NCBI RefSeq assembly: GCF_958979055.1
Contig: NC_084889.1
Coordinates: 3,674,761 to 3,738,760 of the forward strand
Direction: 5' to 3'
DNA length: 64,000 bases
Origin: Alnus glutinosa
Lineage: Eukaryota > Streptophyta > Magnoliopsida > Fagales > Betulaceae
Under the pieces are notes generated by a model. The model was given only the letters and a program-made list of their open reading frames with translations, was not told the DNA's origin and ran no database searches. How positions within the stretch are numbered: position 1 is the stretch's first letter; every line of letters begins with the position of its first letter. Both the position numbers and the translations under genes were made by a program. Below are positions 56,463 to 64,000 of this stretch, piece after piece.

Positions 56463-56640
56463 TATATGGGTGGGCGGTTAGCAATTGAAAATCGCTTCGC
56501 CTACACCCAAAACTGCTAACCGCCAACTCTAGGTGGTTAGCGGGGTTTTTTTTTTTTTTTTTTTTTCAATCGCTTACAAAAGCAGTTAGGTGGTTAACGA
56601 TTAATAGGGGGTTATTAACCGCCCTCCTTTTAACCCCTAT
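56463..56640. mobile_element. Worn hAT-like element with CGGTTAGC repeats
   Basis: GGGTGGGCGGTTAGC near 56467 and AACCGCCC...AACCCCTA near 56612-56640 form imperfect inverted ends; inside are GCTAACCGCC and GGTGGTTAGCGG units like those of the hAT element at 51956-52518. No target duplication visible. Confidence 0.5.
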
Positions 56641-56877
56641 TAATAATTACAATTACATGGCCTTGCTAAGGTAGCTGTAAAACAAATAATGAATAGAATA
56701 TGGACCCAAAAAAAATCTTGAGAGTATCCGTAATGTAGTAAATTTAGAGCAATTTGTTATTGCTGCATCAACCATTCGACTGTTGTTTATTCTAGAGTTT
56801 TTCGCTCTAGATTATTAGTTTGGGATGAATAAAAATCAAATAAAATATAACAAGTTCCAGAAAAGTAATCACAATGA
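56641..56877. other. AOS 3' region
   Basis: Probably includes the 3' UTR of the - strand allene oxide synthase. Nothing else seen. Confidence 0.5.
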
Positions 56878-58446
56878 TCAAAAGGTGGCTCTTTTGAGAG
56901 ACGTTAGGGTAATGGAGGCCCCCAACACTGATGTACCGATCTCGATCTCGAAAGAGTCGTATCGGAGGAACAATTCCACGACAAGAAGCCTCGACACTAA
57001 GACCACGAAGTCCTTCCCAGCACACTGCTTGTTCATGACCGTTGGTGTCTCGGTCTCTGGCCCGTTGGACCAAAGCACGTGCTTGAGCAATCTCTCACCC
57101 TCTCCGACGAACCGGCCTGGCACGAACTCTTCGGCTCTTTCGAATATCTTGGGGTCCTTGGTTGCAAATGGCTGATAACCAAATATCATTTCGCCTTCCT
57201 TAACTTTGAAAGCTGCGTCATGGCTCTCAATGATGAGGTCGCGCTTGGCTCTCCCGTATTGGAGTGGTACCGGCGGTTCTATCCGAAGTGATTCATACAC
57301 AACCGACTGCATCAGGGGCATCTGTTCCATGGCGGCCATTGTGACTTTTCCGCCATTGGATCTGATGACCGATCGGATCTCCTGCGCCAGCTGCGTGTGG
57401 AGCTTGACTCCTGCTCGACCGATGAGCTTGATCATGTTGGGGAAGAAGATCTTTATGCCTCCGAAGGAATTGAAGCAAGTAGCGAATAGTAGGTTGTGAC
57501 AAGCTTCGTCTCTAGAGACGCCTAATCTCTCGGCCTCGTCGAGGACGAATCCAGAGGATTCGTAGAAGAAGTCGTAGAGCCTCTGGTAATCGGCTTTGAC
57601 AAGAAATGAAGGGAGACGGAAGGTGTGGATGAGGAGCTCCTCCAAAGGCACAGGGAGGCCTAGAGTGAGCTGAGGGGCGAGCTGAAAGAGTACCCATTTT
57701 TGGACCAGGCTTGGCCCGTCGATTCCGAGCTTGGTCTCGGCCGGGTTCGTGCCGTAAAGTGCACGAGCCAAGAAGTTAAAAGCGGCTTGATCACTGGCGT
57801 CTCCGAAAGCGGCTTTTCCTTTGCTTGCGAGCTCGTTCTCGAGGCCCTCGAAGAGCTCCACGTAGCTAGAATGGAACTCGGGTATGACGTGGTCGCGGCG
57901 GGACTTGAGGAGGAAGAACAGGAGGTGCTTGAGTTTGCCGTGGCTCGGCTCCGACGGGTCAAGATACGAGAGGACTCGGTAACCCCCAGTGAGCTCCGTG
58001 GATGGCATGTAAGTCCCCGTAAAAAGGTCTTTCTTTTCGACCTTTGTGACGTCAAAGAGCACGGGAAAGCTCTTGCCGTCGAGTAAAACCACTACCCGTG
58101 GGTCGGAAGCTATGAAAGGACCGGGTGGCATGTTGGCTCTAAACACTGTTGATCGGTACTTTTGCATGCGTGATTTAAAGAACTCTTCACGGCCTTGCTT
58201 ATAAAAGTAGTCAAGCCTGTCCCCGATTGGACCTACAAAAGGTATGCCATAGTTTCCAGGGACTTTTCGGATCGGAAGCTTGGTGGGTTCGGGGGGCGCC
58301 ACTGGTTGGACGGACACAGATGGTGTCTCAGACACCGAGGCAGAGATGGGACGGACTACAATCCGACGCAGGGAGGGCTTTGGTGGTCTTCTGGGAGATT
58401 GAAATTTTGGTAGCAGGGAAGGAAAAGCTAGAGAAGTGGACGTCAT
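56878..58446 (-). CDS. AOS: Allene oxide synthase, CYP74A (522 aa, intronless)
   Basis: Allene oxide synthase dehydrates 13-hydroperoxy-linolenic acid to an unstable allene oxide, the first committed step of jasmonate synthesis in plastids. The frame gives 522 residues, the usual AOS length, and no intron, as common for CYP74A. Residues 1 to about 45 are Ser/Arg/Pro-rich without acidic residues, a plastid transit peptide. Mature part begins PIRKVPGNYGIPFVGPIGDRLDYFY. Later: LFATCFNSFGGIKIFFPN (modified I-helix with the Asn-Ser-Phe-Gly-Gly segment of CYP74), ESLRIEPPVPLQYGRAKRD, and haem loop NKQCAGKDF with Cys475. The O2-binding Thr of ordinary P450s is absent, as expected for CYP74. ATG at 58446; TATA box at about 58586-58598. 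GC content is high relative to flanks. Confidence 0.96.
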   Translation of the reverse strand: MTSTSLAFPSLLPKFQSPRRPPKPSLRRIVVRPISASVSETPSVSVQPVAPPEPTKLPIRKVPGNYGIPFVGPIGDRLDYFYKQGREEFFKSRMQKYRSTVFRANMPPGPFIASDPRVVVLLDGKSFPVLFDVTKVEKKDLFTGTYMPSTELTGGYRVLSYLDPSEPSHGKLKHLLFFLLKSRRDHVIPEFHSSYVELFEGLENELASKGKAAFGDASDQAAFNFLARALYGTNPAETKLGIDGPSLVQKWVLFQLAPQLTLGLPVPLEELLIHTFRLPSFLVKADYQRLYDFFYESSGFVLDEAERLGVSRDEACHNLLFATCFNSFGGIKIFFPNMIKLIGRAGVKLHTQLAQEIRSVIRSNGGKVTMAAMEQMPLMQSVVYESLRIEPPVPLQYGRAKRDLIIESHDAAFKVKEGEMIFGYQPFATKDPKIFERAEEFVPGRFVGEGERLLKHVLWSNGPETETPTVMNKQCAGKDFVVLVSRLLVVELFLRYDSFEIEIGTSVLGASITLTSLKRATF

Positions 58447-58585
58447 TGTGTTATTGGTCGAATGGTTGGAGGCTTTGAAAATTGGCTTTGTTGCGGAGAG
58501 GGATAGAGAGGAGAATAAATAAAAAAGAGGGGAGGTACGGATGCTGAATGGTCACTATCTGCGATGAAAGTTGAAGAGGGGGGCT

Positions 58586-58598
58586 CTATATATTTATA
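58586..58598 (-). promoter_or_regulatory. TATA box of AOS
   Basis: On the - strand TATAAATATATAG, 140-152 bp before the ATG, giving a leader of roughly 110 bases. Confidence 0.65.
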
Positions 58599-58603
58599 GT
58601 GGA

Positions 58604-59040
58604 TGCAGGGCGTTGAGTGGGGAATGGTGGGGTCTTAGAAAAGCCCAAAAAGCTTGAGCTTTGATAAGCGTCGTGAAAGGTGTGCAATAATTGTCTATTT
58701 TTCTCTTTTTTTTTTTTTTTTTTTAATTTGTTGAACTTTTTATGTATAGTTATTTAATTGTTTATGTTGCTTGTAGAGTTTTCCACTTTTTAAGTTTCGT
58801 TGCGTGTACGTGAGCTTGTCAATTTTTTAACTTCATACACGCTTGTCAATTTTTTAAACTCAATATGAAGTTAGAGAATTAAAATTAAAAAATTTGACCC
58901 GTTTAATTAAATAAGTTTGATTAAAATTTGTCTATATAGTCATAAACTTATACTTCGACACAATCGAAACACGTAATATAACAACTGACAATTTTTAACT
59001 TGATTTGCAAATTCAACACGAACTCAATACAAAATTAATG
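58604..59040. other. AOS upstream region
   Basis: A T run (58708-58726 on the + strand) and A/T-rich DNA; the part near 58895-59030 (CGACACAATCG, TTCAACACGAAC) looks like transposon-derived sequence, with a similar stretch around 8520-8565. Confidence 0.4.
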
Positions 59041-59403
59041 AAACAATCTCTAACCAAAGGGCTAAACCTATATTAGGGAGCAGATGTGGGGTTAGGAGGC
59101 AGAAAGTTCAAAGTAGATAAGATACTTTGTGTCTGTGTTTGCGTGTTAGATTTAAATTGTGTCAATACATAAAGATAAAATTATTTAAGTCAATCGTAAT
59201 TCGATTCATTTAATTAAACAGATTAAACCACTTAAATAATTTAATTAAACATTACGATTGACTTAAATAATTTTATCTTTATGTATTGACACAATTTAAA
59301 TCTAACACGCAAACACAGACACAAAGTATCTTATCTACTTTCTGCCTCCTAACCCCACATCTGCTCCCTAATATAGGTTTAGCCCTTTGGTTAGAGATTG
59401 TTT
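59041..59403. repeat. Large near-perfect inverted repeat upstream of AOS
   Basis: Arm 59041-59200 and arm 59251-59403 are reverse complements; the only difference I see is a 7-bp insertion in the left arm (about 59110). The 50-bp loop is A/T-rich and partly self-complementary. The hairpin lies about 600-960 bp upstream of the AOS start codon. If transcribed it would give a perfect stem of over 150 bp, a good Dicer-like substrate. No MITE-type target duplication is apparent. Confidence 0.92.
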
Positions 59404-60713
59404 AATTATTTTTCTGAAGAAAAACTTCATTTAAAATGCCTTTTATGAATTCTTTATATTAAACGTGGAGGTTTCCACCATTCAATTTTTTTTTTCCCCC
59501 ACATGGTGATATACTATTCATAAGGCAGCAGAACAAAGCTTCATGGACGGTATGCAAAAGTTGACTATACAGGAGATCCACAATCACAGCCTCTACGCAG
59601 GGCGCGTGGTAAACACATGCTTGCAGTTGGTCGGTCTTCTCCCAAACGCTGCGCGTGGGTCCATAGTCAAGCCCAAATGGAGGGCGACTACTAGGGCGAG
59701 TGTGAAGAAGGACGTGGACCAGATCAAAGGTCAAAGGCCACATGTTCCTCTTCCGACCACGCTCTGCGCGTTCTCACCACCGGCAAAGACTGTGGGGGGT
59801 GCATTTGACGTGACTTGCCATGTATATTCCCAGATCCGCCGAAATGAAGAAGGGAAGAGAGGGAACGGCGTCGAATCTATTTGGACGGCTGGCGAAATCA
59901 GGAATGTGAGAATCGTTTTGGTTGCCCCGTTTGACAACTCCTTATCCTCCTTTGAGTCCTCTTTTTTTCTTTTTTCTTTTTTACTACTTAAAAAAAAAAA
60001 AAATTAACTTCAAAATATTTTAATTTTTAATTTTTTATATTACATCAAAAAAAAAATTATTACTATTCAAATAAATAAATAAAAAACCATTACAATACAA
60101 TTTTTTTTTTCATAGAAATTATTTATACTTTATATTACATCAATAACTTTTTATTACCACTAAAAAAACAAATCATCTTAGATATGAGAAAAAAAGGTTG
60201 TCAAACGGCTATGCGTTTTTTAGTATATATTTAATATATGAAAATTAGTTTTTTGATTTTTGGAATCATGCCACTTAAGCTTTAAGGGGATAGGAAGAGA
60301 TGAGGAGGTGGTGTAGAGCATTACTCCCTTTTTGTCCCATTTACAAATGTCAATAGTGGTGGCTTTTAATTAAGTAAAAAAAAATAAAAAAATAGTTGAC
60401 TTTTGAACTTTGTTTTAAATCTATGCGGATTCATAGGAATTGTAGTTCAGTTTGGTTGCAAAGTGCATACAAATAAGAAATACTGGATTAAATTTGGACC
60501 TAAATTTAGTTCTTATAGATACATGTCGTCCAATTTTAGAGATGTCAATACTGGTGGCTTTTGAACTCTATTTTAAATCTTATGGATGGATTCAAAGGAG
60601 TTGTAGTTCAGTTTGGTTGCAAAGTGCAAGCAAATAAGAAAAATTGGATTCAATTTGGAGCTAAATATTAGTTGCTTTATTAATCCAACAAAAAAAAAAA
60701 AAATTATATTAGT

Positions 60714-60751
<38 letters not shown>

Positions 60752-61055
60752 AATTAAAAGAATACCGTTTTGGTGTTCTCAAAATACAGAGATTTTGAGT
60801 TACAATTTAAAAAAAAAAAAATAAAAAAAAATATCAAGTCAGCTATATTCTTTTTCATATATTAGTTTTTTTTCTTTTTCTAAAGACATAAAGCTAATTT
60901 TTGAAAACCAATTCAGTCAATGTGTTACATGTTTAGAATTACACTAAATTGCATATTCAAACAATTGTTTGTATACAACTTATTCTTCTTTGTCGTCGTT
61001 ATCATTTATTTATTATTATTATTATTAGTAGTAGTAAGTGTAGTTGTTTTCATCT
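59404..61055. other. Intergenic DNA with diverged tandem repeat
   Basis: Two related segments, about 60400-60520 and 60540-60690, share TTGTAGTTCAGTTTGGTTGC and flanking sequence with moderate divergence (an older direct duplication). A (TA)n tract lies at 60719-60745 and several A runs around 60680-60830. The 154-residue open frame at 59543-60007 has no family motif and ends in low-complexity T-rich DNA, so it is not called. Confidence 0.5.
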
Positions 61056-61467
61056 TTATTTTTTGGGGTAATTACCTTTTCCCCCCATGAACTACCAAAA
61101 AATGCGCGATGCCCCCATGAACTACCAACTCAACCAAAATAGAGCATTCAACTACCAAAGATAACCATTTTCCTCCCTTCCGTCAGTCATACGCCGTTTT
61201 ACCCTCATTTTCTTCCTCTTTTCCCCTATGAACTACCACCATCTTCTTCTTTTCCCCCATGAACTACCATCATCTTCCAACATGTCCCCATATAAAACGG
61301 CACATGATCCGTTGACCGTTTGTTTTAACCCCTTTGACTGACGGAAGGGGGGAAAATGGTTGTCTTTGGTAGTTGAATGCTCTATTTTGGTCGAGTTTGT
61401 AGTTTATGGGGGCATTGCGCATTTTTTGGTAGTTCATGGGAAAAAAGGTAATTACCCCTTATTTTTT
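61056..61467. mobile_element. Mutator-like MITE with exact 9-bp target duplication
   Basis: The element spans 61065-61458 (394 bp), starting GGGGTAATTACCTTTTCCCC and ending GGTAATTACCCC, with about 130-bp inverted repeats containing CATGAACTACCA blocks. TTATTTTTT flanks it exactly (61056-61064, 61459-61467). Ends are nearly the same as in the element at 1632-2285, but the GGGGTGGC centre is missing, so this is a shorter family member. Confidence 0.88.
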
Positions 61468-61639
61468 CATTTAATTTGAACTACTTTCTTTTTTCTTTTT
61501 TATTTTTCAAAACGTGTCACGTATATTCAAATTCATGTCACCATGCCACATATGCAAGCTCATTCTTGATCACCCATTTTTTCATGTATCGTGATAAATA
61601 ACAATTACGTAATCAAATTGCTAACAATTTAGAATGAGA

Positions 61640-61812
61640 AATGATCCATACACTCATTTCTCATAACAGCCCCACAACAAGCTGACGTGGCTGGTAATAT
61701 TTTATTATTTTTTTACAAAAAGAAATGAAAACAAAACAAAAAAATAATAAAATATTACCAGCCACGTCAGCTTGTTGTGGGGCTGTTGTGAGAAATGAGT
61801 GTAAGGATCATT
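61640..61812. mobile_element. Foldback MITE (173 bp)
   Basis: Left arm 61640 to about 61708 and right arm about 61736-61812 are near-perfect reverse complements, sharing CAGCCCCACAACAAGCTGAC and GAAATGAGTGTA-type blocks, around a 25-bp A-rich loop. Compact stem-loop shape is typical of a small MITE. The target duplication was not resolved. Confidence 0.7.
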
Positions 61813-62274
61813 TATTGTGAAATTTGTGTACCTTATACCTTGTATACATGCATATGAATCATTTTAGAGTTTGCTGGTGAGGTCATTGCGCCTCTTCTCT
61901 CTCCAAGCTGTTCTGGAGGTCAGTAAGGTGTGGGAGAATGTTGTTACGCAAGGTCAATAGGTGAATCGGGGTCTAGATGAATGGTTTGCGGGTTGTCATG
62001 TATTTGGGTCACTAGTGGCTTAAGCTTGTCGGGTCACAAAGTGGCTGAACTTGTTTTGGAGTGTGGACCTTCTTCTTGGGCAAGTATTTCCTGGGACTTA
62101 CATGAGTCCTCCAATTATCTTAGATGATTAGTAAATCCATCCATGAGATTTTTGAAATGTGTGCCCCTGAGGCCGCGAACGGGCCTTAATTGGATTATTT
62201 GGTGGTGAAGTAATTGGGTCATACATGAACATTTATTATTTATTTATAACCATCAAATATAAATTTATATGAAA

Positions 62275-62522
62275 ATATAATTTTTAAAAACGCAGTTAAA
62301 TGTTTGGCAAAATGACAGTTTGATCTTTAAAATTGTACGTTTTTTTTTTCTTTTTTTAAAAAAATTCATTTGCCTGCAATTTGAAAATACATATTTTTTG
62401 CATTTTCAAATCACAAATTTTCAAAAACGCAGGCCTTTTTTTTTTCGGGGGAAGGGGAAGGGGGGGTTTAATTTAAAATCGCACAATTTATCTACGAAAT
62501 CATATTGCTAAATGCATCCTAA
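62275..62522. mobile_element. Diverged MITE, relative of 39291-39615
   Basis: AAAACGCAGTTAAATGTTTGGC, TGCAATTTGAAAA and AAAATCGCACAATTTATCTACG correspond to blocks in the same order in 39291-39615. Ends are worn and a T/G-rich insert lies near 62437-62466. Confidence 0.45.
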
Positions 62523-64000
62523 ATACTGTAAAATTTAATTTGAACCATAAAATAATGAAATGGAAAGGATCCTAATTGTTTGGAGTCCTTTGTTACTATT
62601 GAAGGGCCAATTAATACCAAATTAAAGGGAAAATTCAATTACCCCTAATGTTTCGGCACTTCATACCCTTAAAGTTTAAAAAGTTGCAATGTCGAATCCA
62701 TATGTTTCAGAATTTTGTAATTTTACCCATATCGTTAAGGTTTAAAGTTAAATAAGATGATACACATGTAAAATATCTCTCTTATACCCCTGTAAGCCTA
62801 CCCATCCTTGGTTAAAATTTGTACCAGCTCATTAGTTCAACTGGTTGCATATATTTATTGACCAATGTGTGTGTATATAATATTTGTAAGTGATGGGATA
62901 TGAACCCATGAAATTTGCTTTATAATGAACGTATTTTTGTTGTTGTACGTTGGGTACACATAGTGAAGATATATATGGATTCTTCAAAAAAACACACAAT
63001 ATATATAATTGCATTCAATTATTAGATTATGTAATGAAGATATATATGGATTCTTCAAAATGTATGTACATCTATGCTCAAAGAAACATGCATTGATTAA
63101 CGAGGATGACAATTCTGTTTATGGTGGCACTTTCCATGGTGTTAGCATTTTCACTATTTGATATGTAAAATCTAATACCGATCATGAAATGGAGAGGATC
63201 ATGATTAGTTGTTATATGAACATCACAAAAACCCTAAACACTATCCTGATATATTTTGTAAGCTAGTAATCACCCTAATATATTTGGTTTTTCGTAAGTA
63301 GAAGCTGCTATGATTACGCCTAAATAGAGTCGATACGGCTCATCTCCCCCAACCCTTTTTGGCTTCGAAAAAGAAAAAAAAAGATGATGCTTGTTTGCTT
63401 GGGAAGATTTAAACCAATTGCGTGCTTCATGGTGTAAGCATATCTGTAACAACTTGAAACATGGTAAACCCAAAAAAATCAAGATTAAAACTCCTGTTGA
63501 AAACTTTTTTCGGAAAATGTTGAAAAAAATGATATTTTTATTTTTCCTTTTCTTTGGATGGAAGAAAGGAACTTCATAAACAAAAGGGTTTCAGTTCTTT
63601 AAAGATATATACGAGAGATTTGGGGGTACTTTGCCAAAAGCCTTTAACTCCCCAAAAAATGGAGTTGCAGTTCGTTTACCAGGGGCTTCCCGCACTGAAA
63701 TCTGGATTATCAACACATCGATCAATGTCCCATGACTCCCATGTAAGTAAATTTCCTAATTAAGGTAATTAAATAATTATTTCATTCTCACTTTTAATCA
63801 ATTACTCATTTCTAGTTGTTAATTCTCAAGGTTTCTTCAACTCGGGTTGGATTCAGGGATCAAAGAGTTAAGTTTGGAATTGCGTTAAAATGTAAGCATT
63901 TTTTATTTAGTAGTGAATTTTTTTATTTAAAAATTTTTTTTATACTAAAAATTCTCTCTATATCATTATTCTTAATACTCACGCGCATCTAGTTGAACTA
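62523..64000. other. Intergenic DNA to window end
   Basis: No gene supported. A 31-bp sequence around GATATATATGGATTCTTCAA occurs twice (about 62964-62992 and 63036-63062). The segment 62633-62790 (AATTACCCCTAATGTTTCGG onward) resembles one arm of a Mutator-like MITE but the partner arm was not found. Short frames at 63391-63763 have no motif. Confidence 0.45.

Noticed and set aside
59543-60007. 154-residue open frame, + strand
   Set aside because: No recognisable family, ends in T-rich low-complexity sequence, no promoter or splice context. A fragment of a gene cannot be excluded, but I cannot support one.

Overview
This window is plant nuclear DNA from a eudicot, possibly a woody rosid. 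The evidence is A/T-rich intergenic DNA with long poly-A, TA and GA tracts, genes with GT-AG introns, TATA boxes 60-160 bp before start codons, plant-only gene families, and dense nested transposons. The species cannot be fixed by eye. There is no operon, CRISPR array or prokaryotic signal.

Protein-coding layout: (1) a CYP82-type cytochrome P450, two exons, + strand, 10815-13652, with a truncated copy at about 15110-15553; (2) a receptor-like cytoplasmic kinase with an N-terminal USP-like domain, eight exons, + strand, 17814-25516, whose ATP loop and HRD motif are altered and whose third intron holds a complete but decayed LTR retrotransposon; (3) an intronless WD40 protein of the JINGUBANG type, - strand, 26092-27462; (4) a 115-residue uncharacterised protein, + strand, 33899-34246; (5) a WAKL14-like receptor kinase, three exons, + strand, 43153-48390; (6) an intronless plastid allene oxide synthase (CYP74A, jasmonate pathway), - strand, 56878-58446. 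Exon joins were worked out by hand and keep frame throughout. The genes belong to separate pathways and do not form an obvious cluster.

Transposon layout: a CACTA-like terminus (to 599) abuts a decayed L1-type LINE (600 to about 4800), which is split by a Mutator-like MITE with an exact 9-bp target duplication. A polypurine tract plus LTR follows (to 5327). The 8.6-10.5 kb stretch holds several MITEs and a 529-bp tandem duplication with no visible differences between copies. Three short Mutator-like elements (1632-2285, 37523-38054, 61065-61458) share GGGRTAATTAC-like ends and exact 9-bp target duplications.

The most unusual part is 51.5-56.4 kb. Two larger elements with long terminal inverted repeats lie about 550 bp apart and each carries host-gene fragments: a BRO1/ALIX-like fragment in one, and a caleosin N-terminus that keeps a spliceable intron plus a possible PEX11-like piece in the other. 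Each has been hit by a non-autonomous hAT element (TAGGGGTG ends, 8-bp target duplications). Near-perfect hairpins occur in the P450 intron (11853-12080) and upstream of the allene oxide synthase (59041-59403).
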